This document shows, one piece after another, positions 42,852-51,057 of a stretch of 64,000 bases of DNA. A program made the position numbers and the translations under genes. Positions within the stretch are counted from its first letter, which is position 1, and every line of letters begins with the position of its first letter. The notes beneath the pieces were generated by a model, which searched no databases, had not been told where the DNA came from, and saw only the letters and a list, made by a program, of their open reading frames with translations. The DNA comes from Deltaproteobacteria bacterium (GTDB lineage: Bacteria > Acidobacteriota > Thermoanaerobaculia > Multivoradales > JAHZIX01), in the NCBI GenBank assembly GCA_022601195.1, contig JAHZIX010000049.1:186001-250000 (forward strand), in the 5' to 3' direction.

Positions 42852-45095
42852 ATGCTCATGAGTCTATGTAATTCCAAAACGACTTGCCTTCTTTCTCTTC
42901 TCCTAGCAACGCTGCTACTGGCTCAGCAAACCGAGGCTGCAACTTTTACGGTCAACCAAACGGGGGATAGCGGTGCCGGCTCTTTTCGGCAAGCGATCTT
43001 GGATTCCAACGCCGCCGCAGGCCTCGACACTATCGCCTTCAATATCCCCGGCGCAGGGCCGCGAATCATTCTGCCCACCTCGGGGCTTCCAGCGTTCTTC
43101 CAACCGGTGATCGTCGATGGCACCACCCAACCCGGGTTCGCCGGAGTGCCCCTCATCGTCATCGACGGCAGCTCCGCCGGCGTCGGCATCAACGGTCTGC
43201 GATTCATTGGCGGAAGCAGCACTCTGCGCTCTGTGGTGGTCAACAATTGGGACCGCAACGGTATCCGCTTCGACACCGTCGGCGGCAACACCTTGGAAGG
43301 CTGTTATGTGGGCACCAATCCCACCGGTACCGGGCCGGCCTCCAACGGCATCAACGGAGTGGTCATCTCGAACGTCGCCGATAACCTCATCGGCGGCACG
43401 ACGGTCGCTGCCCGCAACGTCATCTCCGGCAATACCGCCTCGGGTCTGCGAATTACCGGCAATGCTTCTTCCAACAATCGCGTCGAGGGGAACTACTTCG
43501 GCATCAACGCTGCGGGCAATGCAGTCTTGGCCAATGGCCTCCCCGCCGGCAGCTCCAATATTCTGATAGACGATGCTCCCAACAACATCGTCGGCGGCCC
43601 GACTGCGAGCCACCGCAACATCATTTCCGGCTCGACCTTGGGCCATGGCATGTCGATTCTGAATGCCGGTTCGGTAGGAAATCGGGTTCAGAACAACTAC
43701 ATCGGTACGAACGCTGCGGGCAATGCCAGCCTGCCCAGCGTCGATGGTGGCCTGGTGATCTCCAATTCAGCCTCCGATACCGTCGTGGAAGACAACGTCA
43801 TCTCTGGCAACTTGGCCGACGGCGGTGGCGTCAAGATCGAGTTTTCAGCGACCAATACACTGGTGCGGCGAAACCTCATTGGAGTCGACGCCACGGGCAC
43901 CTTTGCCATTCCCAACTTCCGGGGAGTGCTCATTCAAACCGCTAGCGGCAACACGGTGGGCGGCTCCGACCCGGCGGATCGCAACATCATCTCCGGTAAC
44001 CAGACCAATGGAGTGGCGATTCAGAACAATGGCTCCACCAACAACCTCGTAGAAGGCAATTGGATCGGTACCGACATCACCGGTACCGCCGCCATTGGCA
44101 ATGGCAACAACGGAGTGCAGATCCTCGACGTGCCGGGCAATACCATCCGTGGCAACGTCATTGCCGGCAGCACCTTCAACGGGGTGCAGATCCTCAATGC
44201 TCCTGGATCCGGAAACCGCATTCTGTCGAACTTCATCGGTACCAACGCTGCGGGCACAGCCCCTTTGCCCAACCTCACCAACGGAGTTAGCCTCAGCAGC
44301 GCCCCCAACAACATCATCGGCCTACCGAATCAAGGCAATGTGATCTCCGGCAATGGCCCAGGAGAAGGCGGCAATGGGGTCCGCATCGACGGCGCCGGTG
44401 CCGACGGCAATTCCATTCAAGGAAACTTCATCGGTACCCGTGCGGATGGCGTGACTCCCATGGAGAACGGCTCGCGAGGCATCTTCATTTCCAATGGCGC
44501 CAACAACAGCACCATTGGCGGCTTGGCCGCCGGAGAGGGCAACATCATCGCCCTCAACGCCCGGGACGGCATCGGCATCCAGACCGGCACCGGTCATTTG
44601 GTGAGTGGAAATCGTATTTTTGACAACGGTGGTGTGGGCATCGATGTTTGGCCCATCGGCATCGCCAACAACGACGCTGGGGATCCGGACGGTGGGGTCA
44701 ACCTTGGACAAAACCACCCGGTGGTGGATTCAGCCATCACCAACGGCGTCACCACCATGGTGGAAGGCAGCCTCAACAGCACCGCCAACACGAGCTTCCA
44801 AGTGGAGTTCTTTTCGGTTCCGGATTGCGATGTCTCTGGCCGGGGAGAGGGTCGGGTCTTCCTCGGTGCTACCTCCGTCAATACCAACGGCTCCGGCGAT
44901 GCCACCTACTCCATTCCCGTCGATGCCACCACCGCCCTCCATTGGGTCTCAGCCACGGCCAGCGACCCCCAGGGCAATACTTCGGAGTTCTCCCCCTGTC
45001 GTCAGATCCAGACCGGAGGGTGCGCCAACTGTATTTTTTCTGACGGATTTGAGTCGGGCAATACCTCCGAGTGGCCGACTTCCGTCGGCGAGTAG
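42852..45095 (+). CDS. Secreted parallel beta-helix protein with C-terminal FSDGFESG motif
   Basis: I choose ATG 42852 over the longer start at 42816 because GGGAG lies upstream and the signal peptide begins there (LLSLLLATLLLAQQTEA). The 747-residue product is almost entirely a right-handed beta-helix. Repeated coils include RNVISGNTASGLRI, RNIISGNQTNGVAI, NVISGNGPGEGG and Y(F)IGTNAAGTA-type turns, 12 or more in all. The C terminus (CANCIFSDGFESGNTSEW) is a motif I know from exported proteins of this type and may serve in sorting. It could bind or cleave polysaccharides or act as an adhesin; no catalytic residues are evident. Confidence 0.85.
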   Translation: MLMSLCNSKTTCLLSLLLATLLLAQQTEAATFTVNQTGDSGAGSFRQAILDSNAAAGLDTIAFNIPGAGPRIILPTSGLPAFFQPVIVDGTTQPGFAGVPLIVIDGSSAGVGINGLRFIGGSSTLRSVVVNNWDRNGIRFDTVGGNTLEGCYVGTNPTGTGPASNGINGVVISNVADNLIGGTTVAARNVISGNTASGLRITGNASSNNRVEGNYFGINAAGNAVLANGLPAGSSNILIDDAPNNIVGGPTASHRNIISGSTLGHGMSILNAGSVGNRVQNNYIGTNAAGNASLPSVDGGLVISNSASDTVVEDNVISGNLADGGGVKIEFSATNTLVRRNLIGVDATGTFAIPNFRGVLIQTASGNTVGGSDPADRNIISGNQTNGVAIQNNGSTNNLVEGNWIGTDITGTAAIGNGNNGVQILDVPGNTIRGNVIAGSTFNGVQILNAPGSGNRILSNFIGTNAAGTAPLPNLTNGVSLSSAPNNIIGLPNQGNVISGNGPGEGGNGVRIDGAGADGNSIQGNFIGTRADGVTPMENGSRGIFISNGANNSTIGGLAAGEGNIIALNARDGIGIQTGTGHLVSGNRIFDNGGVGIDVWPIGIANNDAGDPDGGVNLGQNHPVVDSAITNGVTTMVEGSLNSTANTSFQVEFFSVPDCDVSGRGEGRVFLGATSVNTNGSGDATYSIPVDATTALHWVSATASDPQGNTSEFSPCRQIQTGGCANCIFSDGFESGNTSEWPTSVGE

Positions 45096-45162
45096 ACAGC
45101 CCCGGAATCCCTTCTTCTCGCCGGAAACCCACTCCGGCTAGCCCTTCCGTACCTACAGTCAT

Positions 45163-45205
45163 GAAAGTTATTCTGTAACGCCGGCCACAGAAGTCACTCT
45201 GTACC
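45163..45205. repeat. Imperfect direct repeat upstream of the ECF sigma gene
   Basis: GAAAGTTATTCTGTAAC (45163-45179) and GAA-GTCACTCTGTACC (45190-45205) share 13 of 16 aligned bases. They lie about 150 bases before the sigma factor gene and could be half-sites of a regulator or an autoregulated ECF promoter (inference). Confidence 0.35.
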
Positions 45206-45341
45206 TGACAGAAGCTCGATAAAGCACGCCGGAGGTGTTCTCCTGCGTAGCTACTCCTAGGCCCTTTTTGCTCCTGGGTCGATCTGCGAACGCCGATGGC
45301 CAGCGAACTACCGCTGGAGGAGGCGGACAAGGAGTGTCGTC

Positions 45342-46034
45342 ATGACTCAACTGCCTTACCTATTCCCGGAACCCTCGCAACAGCTACCGGACGAGGAGAT
45401 CGTGACCCGGGTCCTCAATGGCGAACCTAGCCTGTTCGAGATTCTGATCCGCCGCTACAACCAGCGCCTCTATCGAGTCGCCCGTTCCATCATCCGCAAT
45501 GAGGACGAAGCGGAGGACATCATGCAGGACGCTTACGTCCGCGCCTTCGACAAGCTAGATCAATTCCAAGGCCGGTCGGAATTCTCCACCTGGCTCACCC
45601 GCATCGCGGTCTACGAGGCCTTAGCACGGCGCCGCAAGGGCAATCGGTGGGTCTCCCTTGGCGAGGGAGAAGACCACGGAGGGCTGGACCTGGAAAGCTT
45701 TTCGCCCCCCACCAAGAGCCCGGAGGATCAAGCCGGGGACCGGGAGCTTCTCTCGTTCCTCACCGAGGCCGTAGATGCCCTACCGGAGAGCCACCGAGCG
45801 GTGGTGATGCTCCGGGCGGTGGAAGGGATGAGCACCGCCGACACCAGCTACTGCCTGGGAATTAGCTCCGAGAACGTCCGGGTGCGCATGCACCGGGCTC
45901 GTAGCCAGCTCAAATCCTCTCTGGAACGTCGTCTAGGCGGTTCCATGGAGAAGCTCTTCGAATTCCATCTCCGCCGCTGTGACCGTATCGTCGCCGCCGT
46001 TCAGCAGCGCATTGCTAAGAAGACGGCTCGCTGA
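45342..46034 (+). CDS. ECF RNA polymerase sigma factor
   Basis: The 230 residues contain region 2 (SLFEILIRRYNQRLYRVARSIIRNEDEAEDIMQDAYVRAF, about 31-70; STWLTRIAVYEALARRR, to about 97) and region 4 (LPESHRAVVMLRAVEGMSTADTSYCLGISSENVRVRMHRAR, about 147-187). It directs RNA polymerase to a small set of promoters. AAGGAG lies 8 bases before the ATG. No anti-sigma gene follows; instead a di-heme cytochrome c peroxidase gene begins 76 bases downstream and is probably its co-transcribed target or partner. The C-terminal extension of about 40 residues (EKLFEFHLRRCDRIVAAVQQ) could be a control element. Confidence 0.93.
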   Translation: MTQLPYLFPEPSQQLPDEEIVTRVLNGEPSLFEILIRRYNQRLYRVARSIIRNEDEAEDIMQDAYVRAFDKLDQFQGRSEFSTWLTRIAVYEALARRRKGNRWVSLGEGEDHGGLDLESFSPPTKSPEDQAGDRELLSFLTEAVDALPESHRAVVMLRAVEGMSTADTSYCLGISSENVRVRMHRARSQLKSSLERRLGGSMEKLFEFHLRRCDRIVAAVQQRIAKKTAR

Positions 46035-46110
46035 CAACACCTACTGCTGAAAACAGTCACTGCTGAAAACAACTACAGACCGCCTCGCCTCCAGTAACCG
46101 AGAAAGGAAG

Positions 46111-47505
46111 ATGTCTCTCATGCCGCCAACCGAAGACTCCCCCCGACATAGCTCGAACGTATCGCGGAACTGGCTCCTCGGCCTATCGGTCCTGACCCTG
46201 GCCGCTCTCTCGTCTATGATCGTTTACAACAGCTCAGCCATCGATCTCGTGGTGGACCCCAACGCCATCACTGACCTCGACGCCGAGCTTGGCCTCGAGA
46301 CCGACGCCGAGCCCGTGGTGACGGCCTCCACCGAAAGTCTCTTGGCTCAGGGGCGCGCCGCCTTTCGCCACAATCGCCTTGGCAGCCATACCTGGTTCAG
46401 CCGCACCTTGAAACTGCATCACGCGATCCAGACTCTTCCCCCAGCCACTGCCCTAGCGGTGGGCTTGAAAGTCGACTCGGATGCTCTACCGGCATCGGTG
46501 ATCACCGATATCCAGCAAGGCAATGTCGATCTCAACGACCCAGCGGTCACTCAGGTCCTGATCAGTTTGCGGGCCGTGGTGGGCGTCAACGGCAAGTTTT
46601 CCGATAGTGGTGAGCTTTTCGAGGTCGGTATCACCTGCGCCCTCTGTCATTCGACGGTGGACGATTCCATCGCTCCCGGGATCGGCCGCAGACTAGATGG
46701 CTGGGCCAACCGCGACTTGGATGTAGGCACCATCGTTTCCCTGGCTCCCCGTCTACGGGTCTTAGCCAACCTCTTAGGGGTCGACGAGGAGACCGCCCGC
46801 GCCGTGCTGCTCAGCTGGGGACCGGGAAAGTTCGACGCCCACATCAACTTGGACGGCAAGGCTTTTCGCCCGGACGGTGGCTCCGGTGCGGTGCTGATCC
46901 CTCCGGCCTTCGGTCTCGCTGGAGTCAACCTAGCCACCTACACCGGGTGGGGTTCGGTCCCCTACTGGAACGCCTTCGTAGGTAATCTGGAGATGAGCGG
47001 CACGGGAACCTTCTACGACCCTCGACTCGAGGATGCGGAGAGGTTTCCCATCGCGGCCCGGGAAGGCTTTGGCAATGTCCGTGACAACCCCGACCTGATC
47101 AGCCGACGACTCGCCGGCCTTCATTTCTACCAGCTCTCCATACCCGCACCGCCTGCTCCGGAAGGTAGCTACGACGTGGAGGCAGCAGCGAGGGGCGAAG
47201 CTATTTTCCTCGGCCGAGCGCAATGTGGGACCTGCCACGTGCCTCCCCTCTACACGGATCCCGGCTATAACCTTCACACTCCCGAAGAGATCGGCATCGA
47301 CGGCTTTCAAGCCCAGCGCTCCCCTACCGGGGCCTATCGCACAACTCCTCTCAAGGGCCTTTGGACCCACACCAAAGGCGGCTTTTACCACGATGGTCGT
47401 TTCGCGACTCTCGGCGATGTGATCGACCACTATGACGGTCACTTCGAGCTCCAGCTCACTACCAGCGAGAAGCAGGATCTGTCCGAGTTCTTGATGAGCC
47501 TCTGA
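46111..47505 (+). CDS. Di-heme cytochrome c peroxidase-like protein
   Basis: The 464-residue protein has an N-terminal hydrophobic anchor (about 20-40, NWLLGLSVLTLAALSSMIVY). Two c-type heme sites are present: CALCH (Cys176) and CGTCH (Cys372). The C-terminal half carries RTTPLKGLWTHTKGGFYHDGR, typical of the CcpA/MauG family. Such periplasmic proteins reduce hydrogen peroxide or carry out high-valent heme oxidations. ATG 46111 sits only two bases after AGGAAG; the in-frame ATG 46120 has better spacing. Coupling to an ECF sigma factor suggests induction by oxidative or envelope stress (inference). A strong hairpin follows at 47530. Confidence 0.9.
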   Translation: MSLMPPTEDSPRHSSNVSRNWLLGLSVLTLAALSSMIVYNSSAIDLVVDPNAITDLDAELGLETDAEPVVTASTESLLAQGRAAFRHNRLGSHTWFSRTLKLHHAIQTLPPATALAVGLKVDSDALPASVITDIQQGNVDLNDPAVTQVLISLRAVVGVNGKFSDSGELFEVGITCALCHSTVDDSIAPGIGRRLDGWANRDLDVGTIVSLAPRLRVLANLLGVDEETARAVLLSWGPGKFDAHINLDGKAFRPDGGSGAVLIPPAFGLAGVNLATYTGWGSVPYWNAFVGNLEMSGTGTFYDPRLEDAERFPIAAREGFGNVRDNPDLISRRLAGLHFYQLSIPAPPAPEGSYDVEAAARGEAIFLGRAQCGTCHVPPLYTDPGYNLHTPEEIGIDGFQAQRSPTGAYRTTPLKGLWTHTKGGFYHDGRFATLGDVIDHYDGHFELQLTTSEKQDLSEFLMSL

Positions 47506-47529
47506 GTCCGGCCTGGACTCTCGGCACTA

Positions 47530-47563
47530 AGGAGGGTGCTGAAAGCCTCTTCAGCACCCTCCT
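47530..47563 (+). terminator. Perfect 14-bp hairpin after the cytochrome c peroxidase gene
   Basis: AGGAGGGTGCTGAA (47530-47543) and TTCAGCACCCTCCT (47550-47563) pair perfectly around a 6-base loop, 24 bases after the stop codon. No T-tract follows, so it may act as an mRNA stabiliser or a Rho-assisted terminator. Confidence 0.65.
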
Positions 47564-48076
47564 GCAAGTTTGAATTGGTTCGCCCGCGCAGCGTAGTGGC
47601 TCGAGATGTGAAAAAACGCGTGGCACCTACCTGGGACTGGTTGCGTAACCGCTCCAACACCTTGTCACCGCTGTCGTCTTAATAGGTCTGCGGGTGGTCC
47701 GACCGCTGCTGCCTCACCATTCCCTGGACTAGTTGATTGACAGGGTCATCGACAAACCGCCCTGCTCTTACCCCAGCTGGTCGTAAACCCAGCTGGTAAC
47801 AAGATCCCGCCCAACCTGCACCCCGAGACCCAGAGGGACCACGTGGATATCCCTCCTCCGCCGGCACGCCGGCCTCAAACCGTCCCCCAATAGTTTCCTT
47901 CCGTCACTTTGGCGGCCGTCTGACCAGCAAGTATTGATCCAAGATTTGTGTAGAGAGCATTGCGCGCTCCGCTCTCATCCGTGGCCAGCCTTCCGCTGAA
48001 CTACGGCGCCTGACGCTGCCATAGCGTGGCATTCTGCACCTTGCCCGGAATCCCTAGATCTTTCAGAAAAACTCTT

Positions 48077-48105
48077 TTTCATAACGCGATCTAAGCGTGT
48101 ATACT
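48077..48105 (+). promoter_or_regulatory. Possible promoter of the pore-former-like gene
   Basis: TTTCAT (48077-48082), 17-base spacer and TATACT (48100-48105), inside an AT-rich stretch about 75 bases before the gene. The -10 box is good, the -35 box weak. Confidence 0.35.
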
Positions 48106-48180
48106 AAAACAGTTCCTTCACGAAACGCATATTTAAATGCAAGCATTTCCCAACAGAGAGCTTGGCTCGAGGAGTAGTGT

Positions 48181-49578
48181 ATGAAGCGCAACCTAGTAGT
48201 TCTGGGTGAGAGCAAATCCGACCTTGCCAGCAAGATCACGGATCACTTCCAAGTTTCAGAGAAACTCGAAGTGGACGAAAAGCGACGCGGCACCAGGCAG
48301 GTCGACCCTGCCAACGTATTGTTTGTCGACACGCCCTCTTTCGGCGAATCCAACGTCAAAGAGAACTCACAGGTGAGAACAGCAATGGAGAATGGTGTTC
48401 CTATCGTAGTTGCCGGTATCACCGCTGACTTGCAGCGAGATCTGATCGGTTGCGGCGCGGCGGACTCCGAGGCTGTTTTGATCGTCAAGGGAGTCGGCCC
48501 GATTTACTACTGCAAGTCCTACAGCAGGCAGGACGCGATGGCCTCCGAAGCCCGTTCGATCTTGTTGGACCTGGAGTCGAAGCAAATCACAAGAAAGGCG
48601 TCTGGCGCTCCTGCGGCTTCCGGAGCATTACCGAGCCTCGCAGAGGCTGTCCTAGAGGACCTGAGGGATCTGAAAGAAGCCGAAGAGCGTCTCCAGGCTC
48701 TTTCCGACAGTCCATTCCAGAGAGACGCTGTGCCTGACAATAGAAAGTGGACTCTCTACTACACGTTTCCCTGGACATCCGTGGTGAAGGATGACCCCTA
48801 CGGGGAGTATAGCGGCACACAGGATCTACGCTACCACTTCAGTGTGACTTTCAATTTGCTTGCAGCGGATGATCCCGCGAAGGTCAAGGTCCTGAGTGTT
48901 GCCGTCAGCGGTTCGGGATTCGAGCCGAACGACACGATTCACTACGGGGACCACTACAAGGGATGGGGGCAGACGATGACTTACGTCCAATTCACTCCCC
49001 AAGACAACGTCTTTAGCCCAGTGGAAGACTATGTCCCCATCAACCAAGCTGACGACATAACCGTCAGCGCCGGTTTTAGCTGGAATGTTAGTTTCACGGG
49101 TTCTACGGGAAAAGGGGGACAGGGAAGTGTGAGTGTTGGCTACAGCCAAGATCAGAGCCACACCAAGTCCACGACTTCCTTCCGGACACTAACCGAAACT
49201 ATTGGCAACAATGGGATGCGCTTTTATCACAACGCCAACATCTTTGGTGAAAAAGATCCTACCGAAGTAGATATGGTGAGAATCATAGATGCTCTGTATG
49301 ACTCAAGCAACGAATGGGACAGTGAGCTGGACAAGCTATTCAAAGGCTTCGAGACCCGAAAGTTCCCGAATCTCTCCTTGTCGCTGCTGAAGCCCGACTC
49401 CGAATGTATCTGGTACCTTGACTCCTCTGAGGATAGAATCTCCAACCTGGAGGTGAAGGGCCTTCAGGCTGCGCTCTTCAATCACGGGAATTCGGCCATC
49501 AGGGAAGTGCAGGGAACTCGACATTGGAACACAAGGCTGTTCCTCATCGATTTCAGCGTCGTCGACTACAGCCAGTAG
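48181..49578 (+). CDS. Putative pore-forming protein with alpha/beta N-terminal domain
   Basis: A 465-residue protein without a signal peptide; GAGGAG precedes the ATG. Residues 1-135 form an alpha/beta, Rossmann-like domain (RNLVVLGESKSDLASKI, NVLFVDTPSF, PIVVAGITADLQ, EAVLIVKGVGP). A helical linker (150-178) leads to a beta-rich domain (188-465). Within it, residues 292-340 alternate polar and non-polar with many Ser, Thr and Gly (ITVSAGFSWNVSFTGSTG, GSVSVGYSQDQSHTKSTTSF). This is the pattern of the membrane-inserting hairpin in leukocidin- or aerolysin-type toxins. The assignment rests on pattern only. The gene has lower GC content than its neighbours and is followed by strong hairpins, which suggests recent gain. 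Confidence 0.7.
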   Translation: MKRNLVVLGESKSDLASKITDHFQVSEKLEVDEKRRGTRQVDPANVLFVDTPSFGESNVKENSQVRTAMENGVPIVVAGITADLQRDLIGCGAADSEAVLIVKGVGPIYYCKSYSRQDAMASEARSILLDLESKQITRKASGAPAASGALPSLAEAVLEDLRDLKEAEERLQALSDSPFQRDAVPDNRKWTLYYTFPWTSVVKDDPYGEYSGTQDLRYHFSVTFNLLAADDPAKVKVLSVAVSGSGFEPNDTIHYGDHYKGWGQTMTYVQFTPQDNVFSPVEDYVPINQADDITVSAGFSWNVSFTGSTGKGGQGSVSVGYSQDQSHTKSTTSFRTLTETIGNNGMRFYHNANIFGEKDPTEVDMVRIIDALYDSSNEWDSELDKLFKGFETRKFPNLSLSLLKPDSECIWYLDSSEDRISNLEVKGLQAALFNHGNSAIREVQGTRHWNTRLFLIDFSVVDYSQ

Positions 49579-49588
49579 TAAACGAGGA

Positions 49589-49624
49589 GTCTGCGCGGCA
49601 GAAATCCTTCTTATCCGCGCAGAC
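49589..49624 (+). terminator. Hairpin directly after the pore-former-like gene
   Basis: GTCTGCGCGG and CCGCGCAGAC pair perfectly (10 bp) around a 16-base loop, starting 10 bases after the stop codon. No T-tract follows directly, but position and strength suggest a terminator. Confidence 0.55.
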
Positions 49625-49755
49625 TACCGATTAGTAGCCAGCAAAAAATTGAGTACCTTTCTTCGCTAAGGACAGCTCGATATTTCCGAAGTAAAACGGG
49701 CGGAGGAGTTGCGACTTCCTGCCTGCTGTATGTGCCTATACCCAGGCGCTTCATC

Positions 49756-49797
49756 CGACGACATCCAAGACGGCTACGCCAGTCTTGGATGTCGTCG
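49756..49797. repeat. Perfect 16-bp inverted repeat
   Basis: CGACGACATCCAAGAC (49756-49771) and its exact complement (49782-49797) enclose a 10-base loop. It lies between convergent genes and could act as a two-way terminator, although no T-tract is present on either strand. Confidence 0.65.
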
Positions 49798-49853
49798 TGC
49801 ACCTCGCTTTCATGCTCTCAAAAACCACTCTATAGCCAAACTCAAACGGAGCC

Positions 49854-50153
49854 CTAATCGAACTCTACCTTGAAATTACCAGCTGAGTATTCGTACTCTC
49901 CCACGGATCCCCGCCTCTTCCCGCTATTGTGGAAATTAATATAGATGCCATCATCCTTCTCGATTATCGAAAACTGTGCTTCGGTCGAATCACGGGAAGA
50001 CTTTGACACCGTCGCACAAATATCTTGATGTTTGACATCTGCACCCAGAACGATCTCCTCGAAGGTGTCCGCGTAGCCTCGATTGGCACCCCCTCCACTT
50101 TCCTCACAGAGGTAAGATCTGTCGCCGTTGTGAGATCTAACCTCGTATATCAT
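49854..50153 (-). CDS. Small hypothetical protein, paired with a lipoprotein
   Basis: A 99-residue acidic protein without a signal peptide or membrane segment. It looks beta-rich (MIYEVRSHNGDRSYLCEES, AQFSIIEKDDGIYINFHNSG, GEYEYSAGNFKVEF). Its ATG overlaps the stop of the upstream lipoprotein gene (ATGA), which supports real coding and co-translation. It belongs to the same AT-richer block as the pore-former-like gene, with which it is convergent. No family recognised. Confidence 0.6.
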   Translation of the reverse strand: MIYEVRSHNGDRSYLCEESGGGANRGYADTFEEIVLGADVKHQDICATVSKSSRDSTEAQFSIIEKDDGIYINFHNSGKRRGSVGEYEYSAGNFKVEFD

Positions 50154-50473
50154 TGTACTTTCGGCAGGCCGATAGTATTGTCAGTAAAGACCTTGACCTG
50201 CATCGCCTCCCCATCTCGAATAATGCACTCGAGACCACTAGTGATTGGTTCATGGTTCCCATCGACACAGCGCATCGTGGCCCCGTAGTCGTCTGAATTA
50301 TTGATATATTTTTCGGGCGAGACGTGGGTATCTGCCTTGCCGTCTCTTGCATCCCGCGTAGTCGTCTTCGAGACCGTGGCTCCGCTGCACGCCGCCAAGA
50401 CAGGAAGGGCAAACAAAAGCACATAGTCGAGACTCTCACCAGAGACTTGACGGTTATGCTCCATTGTCAGCAT
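50150..50473 (-). CDS. Putative lipoprotein of unknown function
   Basis: I start at ATG 50473, directly preceded by GAGGAGAAA (MLTMEHNRQV); ATG 50464 is an alternative, and the longer frame reaches 50542. The product has about 107 residues. The segment YVLLFALPVLAACSG is a lipoprotein signal with lipobox LAAC, so it should be anchored in the inner or outer membrane. The mature part is hydrophilic, with one further pair of cysteines (MRCVDGNHEP, LECIIRDGEA). It overlaps the next gene by four bases. No family recognised. Confidence 0.6.
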   Translation of the reverse strand: MLTMEHNRQVSGESLDYVLLFALPVLAACSGATVSKTTTRDARDGKADTHVSPEKYINNSDDYGATMRCVDGNHEPITSGLECIIRDGEAMQVKVFTDNTIGLPKVQ

Positions 50474-51057
50474 TTTCTCCTCGACTTCCTTGAATATGCC
50501 CAGCCTAAGCATGTGCTCGTGAGGTTGCGCTCGCTTGTCCAAAAACCTTCTTTAACTGCCCTAAGAGGCTGTGTCGTCTCCCGGGACAAGCGTGGAGTGA
50601 AAACGCTCGGCTCCCCTCTCAGAATTGGGTACAGGCGACCACACTCGCCCAAAGCTCCTTTGTGAATCGACTGCCTGATTAATACACTTGCAGGAAATCT
50701 ACTTTTTATAGGCTAAGAAACAAGACTTAAAGCTTCGCCTTGCTCTTGGTACCGCTGGTGAGCGAGATACTTGGCACCTCTCACCGCCGCCAGTAGTCCG
50801 GGTCTCAAAAAGCAGGAAAGCGAAGTTACGGTGACTGGAGGAGGCCCCTTGGAAAACGCAGCCCTTTTCTCACCGCTCCCATAGGAGAGGCGGTGAGTGG
50901 ACGAAGACGAGAAAAGTCAGCTCTGAGAAGAGCGAGCTTCCTCTTGCGGAACCTGAAACGGCCAACTCCCTTGCCTTCCCCAGCCTGCCACCGCTGCCAA
51001 ACTCCGTGTATCCTCCCATCTACCATAGAATCATCCGCATAGGCGGAGGAGTGAGCC
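50474..51057. other. Intergenic region before the sigma-54 two-component pair
   Basis: About 580 bases. The part around 50660-50740 is AT-rich. An 8-bp inverted repeat (CTCACCGC, 50869-50876, and GCGGTGAG, 50890-50897) is the only clear structure. No gene recognised; the SD GGAGGAG of the response regulator ends the region. Confidence 0.5.

Larger units (their letters stand above)
47506..48180. other. Intergenic region leading into an AT-richer block
   Basis: It holds the hairpin at 47530-47563 and, in its last 130 bases, an AT-rich promoter-like segment (48077-48105). Between these no gene, tRNA or transposase fragment is recognisable. Confidence 0.55.

Noticed and set aside
50869..50897. 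Terminator hairpin
   Set aside because: The stem is real (8 bp), but neither strand has a T-tract after it and no gene ends nearby.
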